Positions 50,199-58,350 of a stretch of DNA of 64,000 nt are shown here, piece after piece. Both the position numbers and the translations under genes were made by a program. Numbering within the stretch: position 1 is the first letter of the stretch; the number at the start of each line of letters is the position of its first letter. A model generated the notes under the pieces. The model saw only the letters and a program-made list of their open reading frames with translations. It did no database searches and was not told the DNA's origin. Source of the stretch: Pseudoxanthomonas koreensis_A (GTDB taxonomy: Bacteria > Pseudomonadota > Gammaproteobacteria > Xanthomonadales > Xanthomonadaceae); NCBI RefSeq assembly GCF_041890415.1, contig NZ_CP169056.1:2170001-2234000 (forward strand), read 5' to 3'.

Positions 50199-51587
50199 AT
50201 GACCCAGAGCCGCAGCGCCCTTATCGTCGACGACGAACGCGACATCCGCGAGCTGCTGGTCCTCACCCTGGGCCGCATGGGCCTGCGCGTGGATACCGCC
50301 GCCAACCTGAGCGAGGCGCGCGAGCTGCTGGGTCGCGGCCACTACGACCTGTGCCTGACCGACATGCGCCTGCCGGACGGCAACGGCATCGAGCTGGTGG
50401 GCGAGATCGCGCGCCACCACCCGCAGACCCCGGTGGCCATGATCACCGCCTTCGGCAACATGGACCTGGCGGTGGAGGCGCTGAAGGCGGGGGCGTTCGA
50501 CTTCGTCAGCAAGCCGGTGGACATCAACGTGCTGCGCGGCCTGGTCCGGCACGCGCTGGAACTGAACAACAGCGAGCGCCTGCGCGCCGCGCCACCGCAG
50601 GAGCAGGCCAGCCGCCTGCTCGGCGACTCCGCGGCCATGGACACCCTGCGCGCCACCATCGCCAAGGTCGCGCGCAGCCAGGCGCCGGTCTACATCCTGG
50701 GCGAGTCGGGCGTGGGCAAGGAGCTGGTTGCGCGCACCATCCACGAGCAGGGCGCACGCACGGCCGGGCCGTTCGTGCCGGTCAACTGCGGCGCGATCCC
50801 GGCCGAACTCATGGAAAGCGAGTTCTTCGGCCACAAGAAGGGCAGCTTCACCGGCGCCCATGCCGACAAGCCGGGCCTGTTCCAGGCCGCCAGCGGCGGC
50901 ACCCTGTTCCTGGACGAGGTGGCCGAGCTGCCGCTGGCGATGCAGGTCAAGCTGCTGCGCGCGATCCAGGAAAAGTCGGTGCGTCCGGTCGGCGCGCCCG
51001 GCGAGGTGCCGGTGGACGTGCGCATCCTGTCGGCCACCCACAAGGATCTTGGCGCGCTGGTGGCCGACGGCCGCTTCCGCCACGACCTGTACTACCGGAT
51101 CAACGTGATCGAGCTGCGGGTGCCGCCGCTGCGCGAGCGCACCGGCGACCTGCCGCAACTGGCCCACGCCATCCTCGCCCGCCTGGCCGCCGGCCAGGAG
51201 CGGCATCCGCCCGAACTGACCGAGGCGGCGCTGGCCGCACTGGCCAGCTACCCCTTCCCCGGCAATGTGCGCGAACTGGAGAACGTGCTCGAGCGCGCAC
51301 TGGCCATGGCCGATGGTGACCGCGTCGACGCGGCCGACCTGCACCTGCCGCAGGTCCCGGTCCGGCTTGGCGCCGAATCCGGCCCGGCCCACGCCGCGCA
51401 CCAGGAAGCGGTGCTGGACCTGGATCCAGGCACCGGCGCCCTGCCCTCCTACATCGAGCAACTGGAGCGCGCGGCCATCCAGAAGGCGCTGGAGGACAAT
51501 CGCTGGAACAAGACCCGCACCGCCGCGCAGTTGGGCATCACCTTCCGCGCGTTGCGCTACAAGCTCAAGAAGCTGGGGATGGATTGA
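50199..51587 (+). CDS. pilR: Sigma-54 response regulator PilR
   Basis: A 462-aa NtrC-family activator of the pilA promoter with RNA polymerase-sigma54. Receiver: VDDERDIRELL with phospho-acceptor D55 (LCLTDMRLPDG) and K in FVSKPVD. AAA+ domain: Walker A GESGVGKELVA, the sigma-54 loop as KGSFTGA (Ser variant of GAFTGA), Walker B GGTLFLDEVAELP, and the YRINVIELRVPPLRER arginine region. C-terminal Fis-type helix-turn-helix: AIQKALEDNRWNKTRTAAQLGITFRALRYKLKKLG. ATG 50199 is preceded by TATCGT eight bases away, possibly an internal promoter. It is co-oriented with pilS. Confidence 0.95.
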   Translation: MTQSRSALIVDDERDIRELLVLTLGRMGLRVDTAANLSEARELLGRGHYDLCLTDMRLPDGNGIELVGEIARHHPQTPVAMITAFGNMDLAVEALKAGAFDFVSKPVDINVLRGLVRHALELNNSERLRAAPPQEQASRLLGDSAAMDTLRATIAKVARSQAPVYILGESGVGKELVARTIHEQGARTAGPFVPVNCGAIPAELMESEFFGHKKGSFTGAHADKPGLFQAASGGTLFLDEVAELPLAMQVKLLRAIQEKSVRPVGAPGEVPVDVRILSATHKDLGALVADGRFRHDLYYRINVIELRVPPLRERTGDLPQLAHAILARLAAGQERHPPELTEAALAALASYPFPGNVRELENVLERALAMADGDRVDAADLHLPQVPVRLGAESGPAHAAHQEAVLDLDPGTGALPSYIEQLERAAIQKALEDNRWNKTRTAAQLGITFRALRYKLKKLGMD

Positions 51588-51637
51588 CCGGCGGCGCCCG
51601 GTCCACGGCCGCGCAGCACCGCGCCTCCACATCCGGC

Positions 51638-51651
51638 GATAATGGCGCATG
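51638..51651 (+). promoter_or_regulatory. -10 element placed for a leaderless rsmA mRNA
   Basis: GATAAT (51638-51643), five bases, then ATG 51649. No Shine-Dalgarno can fit, so a leaderless transcript is implied if the promoter is real. No -35 seen. Confidence 0.4.
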
Positions 51652-52431
51652 AGTACCCGTCACCTGCCGAAGAAGTCGCTGGGCCAGCACTTCCTGCATG
51701 ACCGCAGCTACATCGAGCGCATCGTCCAGGCGGTGTCGCCCAGGCCCGGTGACCGGCTGGTGGAGATCGGCCCCGGCCAGGGCGCCATCACCCTGCCGCT
51801 GCTGCGCCGCCATGGCAGCCTGACCGTGATCGAGTTCGACCGCGACCTGATCGCCCCGCTGCTGGCGATGGCCGACGGCGTCGGCGAACTGGACGTCATC
51901 CACCGCGACGTGCTGCAGGTCGATTTCACCGCGCTGGCCGCCGGCACTCCGCTGCGCCTGGTCGGCAACCTGCCCTACAACATCTCCTCGCCGATCCTGT
52001 TCCACGCGCTGGACCACGCCGCGTCGATCACCGACATGGTGTTCATGCTGCAGAAGGAGGTGGTCGACCGGATGAGCGCCGCGCCCGGCAGCAAGGTCTA
52101 CGGCCGCCTGAGCGTGATGCTGCAGGCCTGGTGCCAGGTGCAGCCGCTGTTCGTGGTGCCGCCCGGTGCGTTCCGGCCACCACCCAAGGTGGATTCGGCC
52201 GTGGTCCGGCTGCTGCCGCGCGACCCGGCCAGCGTCGGCATCGATGATCGGGCGCGCTTCGCCGATGTCGTGCGCGCGGCGTTCGGCCAGCGCCGCAAGA
52301 CCCTGCGCAACGCCCTGAACGGCGTGTGCGACGCCATCCAGTTCGAAGCCGCCGGTGTCAGCCCGGATGCGCGCGCCGAGCAGATCGACGTGGCAGCGTT
52401 CGTGCGCCTGGCCAATGCCGGGGGCCGATGA
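51649..52431 (+). CDS. rsmA: 16S rRNA dimethyladenosine transferase RsmA (KsgA)
   Basis: A 260-aa enzyme that dimethylates A1518 and A1519 near the 3' end of 16S rRNA during 30S maturation. It has KKSLGQHFLHDRSYIERIV, SAM-binding VEIGPGQGAITLPLL, the catalytic NLPYNISSPIL motif and FxPPPKVDSAVVRL, with C-terminal helices (FGQRRKTLRNALNG). Length equals the family norm (about 270 aa). The rsmA-apaG-apaH order is conserved with E. coli, although here short gaps (89 and 10 bases) replace tight overlaps. Confidence 0.96.
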   Translation: MSTRHLPKKSLGQHFLHDRSYIERIVQAVSPRPGDRLVEIGPGQGAITLPLLRRHGSLTVIEFDRDLIAPLLAMADGVGELDVIHRDVLQVDFTALAAGTPLRLVGNLPYNISSPILFHALDHAASITDMVFMLQKEVVDRMSAAPGSKVYGRLSVMLQAWCQVQPLFVVPPGAFRPPPKVDSAVVRLLPRDPASVGIDDRARFADVVRAAFGQRRKTLRNALNGVCDAIQFEAAGVSPDARAEQIDVAAFVRLANAGGR

Positions 52432-52508
52432 CCTGCGCGGGGCGCCGCGCGCTGCCGGCAGCGCGGCCCGTGCCGGCCGGCCTCGCCTCGACCGTCACGC
52501 CCTTCGCT

Positions 52509-52523
52509 TAAACTGTCGGCATG
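52509..52523 (+). promoter_or_regulatory. -10 element placed for a leaderless apaG mRNA
   Basis: TAAACT (52509-52514), six bases, then ATG 52521. Standard spacing places +1 on the ATG. A weak TCGACC (52488-52493) could be a -35 at 15-base spacing. Confidence 0.45.
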
Positions 52524-52907
52524 CAGCAGCCCGATACGCCGTATGCGATCAACGTGGACGTGACCCCGCGCTTCCTCGCCGACCAGTCCGAGCCGGACGC
52601 CGGCCGCTACGTCTTCGTCTACACCATCCGCATCAGCAACCGTGGCAGCGTCGCCGCGCGCCTGATGGCGCGCCACTGGAGCATCACCGACGGCAACGGC
52701 CGCACCGAGGAAGTCCACGGCGACGGCGTGGTCGGCGAGCAACCCTGGCTGGAGCCGGGCGAGGACTTCGAGTACACCTCCGGGGTGGTGCTGGAGACCG
52801 GCGATGGCGCCATGCACGGCCGCTACGACATGCTGGCGGCCGACGGCACCCGCTTCGACGCGCCCATCGCCCCGTTCCTGCTGACCGTCCCGCGGATCCT
52901 GCACTGA
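52521..52907 (+). CDS. apaG: ApaG (CorD) protein
   Basis: A 128-aa immunoglobulin-like beta-sandwich protein (E. coli ApaG 125 aa) whose role is unclear; salmonella corD mutants affect cobalt/magnesium efflux. Seen are INVDVTPRFLADQSEPDAGRYVFVYTIRISNRGS, ARHWSITDGNGRTEEVHGDGVVGEQPWLEPGEDFEYTSG and MHGRYDMLAADGTRFDAPIAPFLLTVP, the family consensus nearly throughout. It sits between rsmA and apaH. ATG 52521 directly follows a -10-like TAAACT. Confidence 0.95.
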   Translation: MQQPDTPYAINVDVTPRFLADQSEPDAGRYVFVYTIRISNRGSVAARLMARHWSITDGNGRTEEVHGDGVVGEQPWLEPGEDFEYTSGVVLETGDGAMHGRYDMLAADGTRFDAPIAPFLLTVPRILH

Positions 52908-52917
52908 GGCCGCGGCG

Positions 52918-53769
52918 ATGAGCATCTGGGCCATCGGCGACCTGCAAGGCTGTTACGACGCCACCCGGCGGCTGCTCGAGAAGATCCGCTTCGACCCGGC
53001 GGCCGACCGCCTGTGGTTCTGTGGCGACCTGGTCAACCGCGGCGGCCAGTCGCTGGAAACCCTGCGCCTGGTCCACTCCCTGCGCGAGCAGGCGGTGGTG
53101 GTGCTGGGCAACCACGATCTGTCGCTGCTGGCCATCGGCGAGCGCTCGCAGGCCGAGAAGCGCAAGGTCAACATGGACCTGCAGCGCGTGGTCCTGGCCG
53201 AGGACGCGGACGTGCTGCTTGGCTGGCTGCGGCAGCAGAAGCTGGTGCATGCCGACCGCGCGATGGGCTGGATGATGGTGCACGCCGGCCTGGCCCCGCA
53301 GTGGACCACCCAGCAGGCCGAGCAATACGCGGCCGAGGTCGAACGCCAGATGCAGGGCGACGGCTACCGCAACCTGCTGCGCAACATGTACGGTGACAAG
53401 CCGAACTGGTCGCCGGGCCTGCGCGGCCATGAACGCTGGCGGGCGATCATCAACTGGTTCACCCGCGCCCGTTACTGCACGCCGCGCGGGCGCATCGCGA
53501 TCGACGAGAAGGGTGCGCCCGGCACCCAGGCCGCCGGCCTGTATCCCTGGTTCGCCGCTCCCGGCCGCGCCGAGCGCGACCTGAAGATCGTCTGTGGCCA
53601 CTGGTCCACGCTGGGCCTCACCCTCACCCAGGGCGTGCACGCCATCGACACCGGCGCGGTCTGGGGCGGGAAGCTCACGGCCCTGCAACTGGACTGCGAT
53701 GAACTGCGCGTGGTGCAGGTTGCCGGGCGCGACGTATCTGCAATCCCGCCGCACTTGCGCAAGGATTAG
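52918..53769 (+). CDS. apaH: Symmetrical bis(5'-nucleosyl)-tetraphosphatase ApaH
   Basis: A 283-aa metallophosphatase that splits Ap4A to two ADP. Metal ligands appear as IGDLQGCYD, FCGDLVNRG and VLGNHDLSLLAI (GD, GDxxxRG, GNHD), with CGHWSTLGL near the C-terminus. Length equals E. coli ApaH (280 aa). ATG 52918 lies 10 bases after apaG. Downstream, before the convergent folA, is a third copy of the conserved hairpin element (53804-53885), which may serve as the transcript end. Confidence 0.96.
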   Translation: MSIWAIGDLQGCYDATRRLLEKIRFDPAADRLWFCGDLVNRGGQSLETLRLVHSLREQAVVVLGNHDLSLLAIGERSQAEKRKVNMDLQRVVLAEDADVLLGWLRQQKLVHADRAMGWMMVHAGLAPQWTTQQAEQYAAEVERQMQGDGYRNLLRNMYGDKPNWSPGLRGHERWRAIINWFTRARYCTPRGRIAIDEKGAPGTQAAGLYPWFAAPGRAERDLKIVCGHWSTLGLTLTQGVHAIDTGAVWGGKLTALQLDCDELRVVQVAGRDVSAIPPHLRKD

Positions 53770-53803
53770 GTTGCGGCGGGAGGCAAGGTTGCGGCGGTGC
53801 GGC

Positions 53804-53885
53804 GCGATGCCTGCCGCCGCTCATGTCCCCCGGCTGCGGCCTGCGGCCACAGCCTCCTCCTTGACTTCCCGTCAGCAGGCATCGC
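53804..53885 (+). repeat. Conserved two-stem hairpin element, copy C
   Basis: The outer arms are GCGATGCCTGCCG (53804-53816) and CAGCAGGCATCGC (53873-53885): 12 pairs and one C/A mismatch. Unpaired CCGCTCATGTCCCCC (53817-53831), an inner hairpin GGCTGCGGCC-TGC-GGCCACAGCC (53832-53854, one mismatch), then TCCTCCTTGACTTCCCGT (53855-53872). It lies between the ends of apaH and folA. The outer stem can be extended about 10 bases with a few mismatches. Confidence 0.85.
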
Positions 53886-53902
53886 ACCACACCGTGTCAC
53901 GA

Positions 53903-54451
53903 TCATCGGCCGCCTTGTGAGGGAATTTTCTGGTATTCCACGAACTCGAAGGCGTGCGCGTGGCGGTCGTCGGCCGCGTGTGCTTCGCGCGAGGTTTCCT
54001 GCCACTGCCCTGGATCCCAGGCCGGGAAGAACGCATCGGCACCCTCCACCACGGTGTCCACATGGGTGAGGTGCATCGCATCGGCGTGCGCCATCGCCAG
54101 CGCATAGACCTCGCCGCCGCCGATCACGCACAGCTCGCCGGCGCCCTGTGCCGCTGCCAGCGCCAGCGCCTGGTCCAGCGAGGCCACCGCCTGCATCCCG
54201 GCAAACGGCACCTGGCCGCTGCGGGTCAGCACCAGGTTGGTCCGGCCCGGCAGTGCCCGGCCCAGCGACTGGGCGGTCTTGCGCCCCATCAGGATCGGCT
54301 TGCCCAGGGTCAGCGCCTTGAAGTGGCGGAAATCGTCCGGCAGGTGCCACGGCATCGCGTTGCCGCGACCGATGCCGTGGTTGCGGTCCAGCGCGGCGAT
54401 GAGGCTGAGCCGCGGCGGGTGCCGGGGATCACGCCCGCCGCCCCCGCTCAC
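53903..54451 (-). CDS. folA: Dihydrofolate reductase
   Basis: A 182-aa DHFR that regenerates tetrahydrofolate after thymidylate synthesis. Core motifs: LSLIAALDRNHGIGRGNAMPWHLPDDFRHFK with the catalytic acid in LPDD, GRKTAQSLGRALPGRTNLVLTR, and VIGGGEVYALAMAHADAMHLTHV. GTG 54451 overlaps the thyA stop as GTGA and gives about 14 extra N-terminal residues (SGGGGRDPRHPPR) before the usual start of homology. No better start exists in frame before LSLIAAL. It is longer at the C-terminus than E. coli FolA (159 aa) by roughly ten residues. Third gene of lgt-thyA-folA. Confidence 0.93.
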   Translation of the reverse strand: MSGGGGRDPRHPPRLSLIAALDRNHGIGRGNAMPWHLPDDFRHFKALTLGKPILMGRKTAQSLGRALPGRTNLVLTRSGQVPFAGMQAVASLDQALALAAAQGAGELCVIGGGEVYALAMAHADAMHLTHVDTVVEGADAFFPAWDPGQWQETSREAHAADDRHAHAFEFVEYQKIPSQGGR

Positions 54452-55242
54452 ACCGCCACCGGTGCCTTGATCGCCGGCAGCGGATCGTAGCCTTCGATCG
54501 CGATGTCGTCGTGGGTGAAGCCGAACAGGTCGGTCACCGCCGGGTTCAGCCGCAGCGTCGGCAGCGCGCGCGGCGTGCGTGCAAGCTGCTCGCGCGCCTG
54601 TTCGACGTGGTTGGAGTACAGGTGCGCATCGCCCAGGGTGTGGACGAAATCGCCGACCGCCAGCCCGGTCACCTGGGCCACCATGTGGGTCAGCAGCGCA
54701 TAGCTGGCGATGTTGAAAGGAACGCCCAGGAAGATGTCGCCACTGCGCTGGTACAGCTGGCAGCTCAGCTTCCCGTCGGCCACGTAGAACTGGAACATCG
54801 TGTGGCACGGCATCAGCGCCATCGCCGGCAGGTCGGCCACGTTCCAGGCCGAGACGATCAGCCGGCGCGAATCGGGGTTGCGCGCGATCTCGTCCACCAC
54901 CCAGCGGACCTGGTCGATCTCGCGGCCGTCGCTGCCGGTCCAGCGCCGCCACTGCTTGCCATACACGGGGCCCAGTTCGCCGTGCGCATCGGCCCATTCG
55001 TCCCAGATGCTGACCTTGTTGTCCTTCAGGTAGGCGATGTTGGTCTCGCCCTTCAGGAACCACAGCAGCTCGTGGATGATCGAGCGCAGGTGCAGCTTCT
55101 TGGTGGTCACCAGCGGGAAGCCCTGGCCCAGGTCGAAGCGCATCTGCCAGCCGAACACGCTGCGGGTGCCGGTGCCGGTACGGTCGGACTTGGCGGCGCC
55201 GTGCTCCAGCACGTGGGCCAGCAGTTCCAGGTATTGCTTCAC
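54448..55242 (-). CDS. thyA: Thymidylate synthase
   Basis: A 264-aa thymidylate synthase, exactly the E. coli length. Landmarks: TGTGTRSVFGWQMRFDL, HLRSIIHELLWFLKGETNIAYLKDNKVSIWDEWAD, GPVYGKQWRRW, the catalytic cysteine in ALMPCHTMFQFYV, CQLYQRSGDIFLGVPFNIASYALL and HLYSNHVEQAREQL. GTG 55242 overlaps the lgt stop (GTGA), and its own stop overlaps the folA GTG in the same way. The coupled pair supplies dTMP and recycles the dihydrofolate it produces. Confidence 0.96.
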   Translation of the reverse strand: MKQYLELLAHVLEHGAAKSDRTGTGTRSVFGWQMRFDLGQGFPLVTTKKLHLRSIIHELLWFLKGETNIAYLKDNKVSIWDEWADAHGELGPVYGKQWRRWTGSDGREIDQVRWVVDEIARNPDSRRLIVSAWNVADLPAMALMPCHTMFQFYVADGKLSCQLYQRSGDIFLGVPFNIASYALLTHMVAQVTGLAVGDFVHTLGDAHLYSNHVEQAREQLARTPRALPTLRLNPAVTDLFGFTHDDIAIEGYDPLPAIKAPVAV

Positions 55243-56126
55243 GCCGCGTCCCCCGTGGCCGGCGGCACCGGCTGCAGCACCGGCGCGCGGTGCGAGCGCC
55301 ACAGCAGCAACAGGCCCAGCGCCACCAGCGGCAGGCTCAGCACCTGGCCCATGGTCAGCCAGCCGAAGGCCAGGTAGCCGACGTGGGCATCGGGTACGCG
55401 CACGAACTCCACCACGAAGCGGAAGACGCCGTACAGCAGGGCGAACAGGCCGGACACCGCATAGCGGGGACGCGGACGGCGCGAGAACCACCACAGCGCG
55501 CCGAACATCACCGCGCCCTCGAGCAAGGCCTGATACAGCTGCGAGGGATGGCGCGCGAACGCGTCCAGCGCACCGGCATCGAACTGCGCCTTCAGCGCCG
55601 CCGGGTCCAGGCCGCGGAAACGTTCCGGCAGGCCGGTCGGGAACACCACGCCCCAGCCGGCCCCGGTGTACTTGCCCCACAGCTCGCCGCCGACATAGTT
55701 GCCGATGCGGCCGAAGCCCAACCCCAGCGGCACCAGCGGCGCAACGAAATCCATGGTGTCGAAGAAGTGCAGGCGCTGCCGGCGCGACCAAAGCCAGCAC
55801 GCGGCCAGCACGCCAAGGAATCCGCCATGGAAGCTCATGCCGCCGTCCCACAGGCGCGGCACCATCAGCGGGTCACGCAGCGCGTCGTCGAGCGCGTAGA
55901 ACAGCACATACCCGAGGCGGCCGCCCAGGATCACCCCGAGCATCCCGTAGAACAGCAGGTCGGAAAACCCGTTGGCGTCCACGCCCGGCACGCGGCCCGC
56001 GTTGACCCGCCGCTGCCCCAGCCACCAGGCGGTGGCGAAGGCCAGCAGGTACGTCACCCCGTACCAGTGCACCTGCAAAGGCCCGAGCGACAACGCGATG
56101 GGGTCGATCTGGTGAAGGACGATCAT
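55239..56126 (-). CDS. lgt: Prolipoprotein diacylglyceryl transferase Lgt
   Basis: A 295-aa inner-membrane enzyme that transfers diacylglycerol from phosphatidylglycerol to the lipobox cysteine of lipoproteins. About seven membrane segments are visible; signatures are LGPLQVHWYGVTYLLAF, GGRLGYVLFYAL, SFHGGFLGVL, and GRIGNYVGGELWGKYTGAGWGVVFP (the Lgt HxGxxG / RxGNxxN-type blocks). ATG 56126 is the family start (MIVLHQIDPIALSLG). It heads a coupled lgt-thyA-folA transcript, an order shared with other gammaproteobacteria for lgt-thyA. Confidence 0.96.
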   Translation of the reverse strand: MIVLHQIDPIALSLGPLQVHWYGVTYLLAFATAWWLGQRRVNAGRVPGVDANGFSDLLFYGMLGVILGGRLGYVLFYALDDALRDPLMVPRLWDGGMSFHGGFLGVLAACWLWSRRQRLHFFDTMDFVAPLVPLGLGFGRIGNYVGGELWGKYTGAGWGVVFPTGLPERFRGLDPAALKAQFDAGALDAFARHPSQLYQALLEGAVMFGALWWFSRRPRPRYAVSGLFALLYGVFRFVVEFVRVPDAHVGYLAFGWLTMGQVLSLPLVALGLLLLWRSHRAPVLQPVPPATGDAA

Positions 56127-56208
56127 GGTGCCTGCCAGTGCTGCGAAGGTCCTATTGTGCCGTTGTCGCCGGCGCGCAGGCCATGGCCGGCCGGCGCACC
56201 GTTGCTCA

Positions 56209-56958
56209 TCAGAACTCGCCGGCGCCCGGCACCTGCTTGCGCAGCGCGCTGCGGCGCATCAGCAGGTTGAGCGTCTCCACCAGCACCGAGAAGGCCATGG
56301 CGAAGTAGATGTACGGCTTGGGCACATGCACGTCGATGCCGTCCAGGATCAGGATCATGCCCACCAGCAGGATGAACGCAAGCGCCAGCATCTTGATGGT
56401 CGGGTTGGCATCGATGAAGCGGCCCAGCGGGTTGGCCGCCAGCAGCATGATCGCTACCGCCAGCAGGATCGCCACCACCATCACCGGGATGTGCTCGGCG
56501 ATGCCCACCGCGGTGATCACCGAATCGAGCGAGAACACGATGTCGATGATGGCGATCTGCACGATCACCACCCAGAACACCTGCGAACTCTTGGTGGTGC
56601 GCGGATCGTCGTCGTGGCCGCCGGTGATCAGCTCGCGGATTTCCATCGCGCCCTTCACCAGCAGGAACGCGCCGCCCAGCACCAGCACCAGGTCGCGGGT
56701 GGAAATGCCCATGCCGAACACGCTGAACAGGTCGTGCTGCATCCGCGCAAGGAACGCCAGCGAGACCAGCAGCAGGATCCGGGTGATGCACGCCACGCCG
56801 ATGCCGAACTTGCGGGCGAAATCGCGCCGCTCCGGCGGCAGCCGCCCCACCGCGATGGAAATGAACACCAGGTTGTCGATGCCCAGCACGATCTCGAGCG
56901 CACTCAGGGTGACCAGGGTCAGCCAGACGTTGGGGTCGGCCAGGAATTCAAGGTTCAT
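56209..56958 (-). CDS. TerC-family integral membrane protein
   Basis: A 249-aa protein with about seven membrane segments. The TerC family signatures are present with their membrane acidic residues: LSALEIVLGIDNLVFISIAVGRLP and VVIVQIAIIDIVFSLDSVITAVGI, plus NPTIKMLALAFILLVGMILILDG. Related proteins (Alx, MeeF/MeeY, YkoY) export manganese or load metal to exported enzymes; the specific metal is not known. No yybP-ykoY manganese riboswitch can fit, since dgkA ends 27 bases upstream. It lies 82 bases before lgt on the same strand. Confidence 0.88.
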   Translation of the reverse strand: MNLEFLADPNVWLTLVTLSALEIVLGIDNLVFISIAVGRLPPERRDFARKFGIGVACITRILLLVSLAFLARMQHDLFSVFGMGISTRDLVLVLGGAFLLVKGAMEIRELITGGHDDDPRTTKSSQVFWVVIVQIAIIDIVFSLDSVITAVGIAEHIPVMVVAILLAVAIMLLAANPLGRFIDANPTIKMLALAFILLVGMILILDGIDVHVPKPYIYFAMAFSVLVETLNLLMRRSALRKQVPGAGEF

Positions 56959-56985
56959 CGCAGGTTCCTACGTTCGTTTCACACA

Positions 56986-57366
56986 TCAAAGCAGCCGCGG
57001 GCCGAGGACCAGGCCCCAGCACAGCAGCACGTTCATCATCAATACGAAGACCGCGGCCGACCCCATGTCCTTGGCCCGCCCGGCCAGCTCGTGGTATTCG
57101 GCGCCATAGCGCTCGATCACCGCTTCCACCGCCGAATTGAGCAGTTCGGCGGCCGGCACCAGCAGCAGCGAACCGAGCAGCAGCGCGCGCTCGACCCCGT
57201 TGGCCCCCAGCCACAGCGCCAGCGGCGCCAGCACCACCAGCAGGTAGACCTCCAGGCGGAAGGAGGATTCGTGGCGCCATGCCGCGCGCAGGCCCTGCCA
57301 GGACCACTGCGCGGCCTTGAGCACGCGCGCGGGCCGGCGCGGGAGATGCCCGGTTTCGTCGGCCAT
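56986..57366 (-). CDS. dgkA: Diacylglycerol kinase DgkA
   Basis: A 126-aa trimeric inner-membrane kinase that recycles diacylglycerol (from membrane-derived oligosaccharide and lipid turnover) to phosphatidic acid. Three membrane segments are seen (about 41-58, 63-77, 105-121) and the active-site motif AAELLNSAVEAVIER with the catalytic Glu. RHESSFRLEV near the first segment is also conserved. E. coli DgkA is 122 aa. ATG 57366. Between it and tsaB, 173 bases contain no gene or clear signal that I recognise. Confidence 0.94.
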   Translation of the reverse strand: MADETGHLPRRPARVLKAAQWSWQGLRAAWRHESSFRLEVYLLVVLAPLALWLGANGVERALLLGSLLLVPAAELLNSAVEAVIERYGAEYHELAGRAKDMGSAAVFVLMMNVLLCWGLVLGPRLL

Positions 57367-57539
57367 CGGTCAGCGGCCCGGCCGCGCACGGGTGCGGGTG
57401 GGCGCCGGACAGGGGCGCGGCGAGGGAATCGACGGGAGCTGCATGGGTGGGGCGACGGCGGCAGAAGCGGCGATTTTGCCACATCCCCCAGCGCGGGCCC
57501 GCCACGCGCAGCGGATCGCAGGCGCGGCCGGCGGGGTGA

Positions 57540-58265
57540 TCACGCCTGCGCACGCTTCCCGCGCAAGGCCTGCTGCTCGGCCAGGGTCAGGGCCACGTTG
57601 TCGCGCAGGTAGGCCGGCTCGACCCGTTCGGGCGCCAGGGCCTCCCCGCGCGCATGCGCCGCCACGGCCAGGCGCGCCAGCACCGCCGCGCGCGGCAGGG
57701 CCTGCGCATCCACCTGCTGCAGCGACAGGTGTTGCACCAGTGCGCCGTCGGCGGCGGCGAACCCGGTCCCCACGCCCTGCCACGCCCCGTCGCCGCCGGC
57801 TTCACCGGCCAGCAGCGGCAGCGCCACCTGGTCGGGCCGCAGCACGCGCTCGCCATCCAGCGCCACGATGTGGCCGCCCTCGCGGCCGTAGGCACCGACA
57901 TAGACCTCGCCCATGCGTGCATCGATCGCCGCCAGGATCCTCGCCGGCCCATCGGCGCGCGCAGCGGCGGCCAGGATCGCCAGGGTCGACACCGGCACCA
58001 GCGGCCGCTCCAGTGCCAGGGCGATGCCCTGCGCCAGCGCAATCCCCAGGCGCACGCCGGTGAACGCCCCGGGCCCGCGGCCCACCGCGATTGCATCCAG
58101 TTGCGTGCGCGCGATCCCGGCCTCGGCCAACAGCGCCTCGGCGAAGGGCAGCGCGAGCTCGGCATGCCGCCGCGGCGCCACCTCGAAACGCTCGCGCACC
58201 TCGCCGTCCAGGTACAACGCGACCGAACAGGCCTCGGTGGCGGTTTCAAGGGCGAGCAGCTTCAT
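57540..58265 (-). CDS. tsaB: tRNA t6A synthesis protein TsaB
   Basis: A 241-aa ASKHA-fold partner of TsaD and TsaE in forming threonylcarbamoyl-adenosine 37 of ANN-decoding tRNAs. It begins MKLLALETATEACSVAL, then RRHAELALPFAEALLAEAG, the strongly conserved DAIAVGRGPGAFTGVRLGIALAQGIA, and a C-terminal PAYLRDNVA typical of TsaB. ATG 58265 is used; an earlier in-frame ATG at 58313 lies in front of homology. Length is close to E. coli TsaB (231 aa). Confidence 0.94.
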   Translation of the reverse strand: MKLLALETATEACSVALYLDGEVRERFEVAPRRHAELALPFAEALLAEAGIARTQLDAIAVGRGPGAFTGVRLGIALAQGIALALERPLVPVSTLAILAAAARADGPARILAAIDARMGEVYVGAYGREGGHIVALDGERVLRPDQVALPLLAGEAGGDGAWQGVGTGFAAADGALVQHLSLQQVDAQALPRAAVLARLAVAAHARGEALAPERVEPAYLRDNVALTLAEQQALRGKRAQA

Positions 58266-58350
58266 CGGATGCGGGACCACGCGGTGACAGGCCGCAAAGG
58301 GTAAACGATGCATGGGGCGCGCACGCCCCGCGATTGCCGCGCGCGTGCGG

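Noticed and set aside
56959..56985. yybP-ykoY manganese riboswitch before the TerC gene
   Set aside because: Only 27 bases separate dgkA and the TerC gene, far too few.
57367..57539. Small gene between dgkA and tsaB
   Set aside because: No frame with a plausible start, ribosome site or recognisable product.
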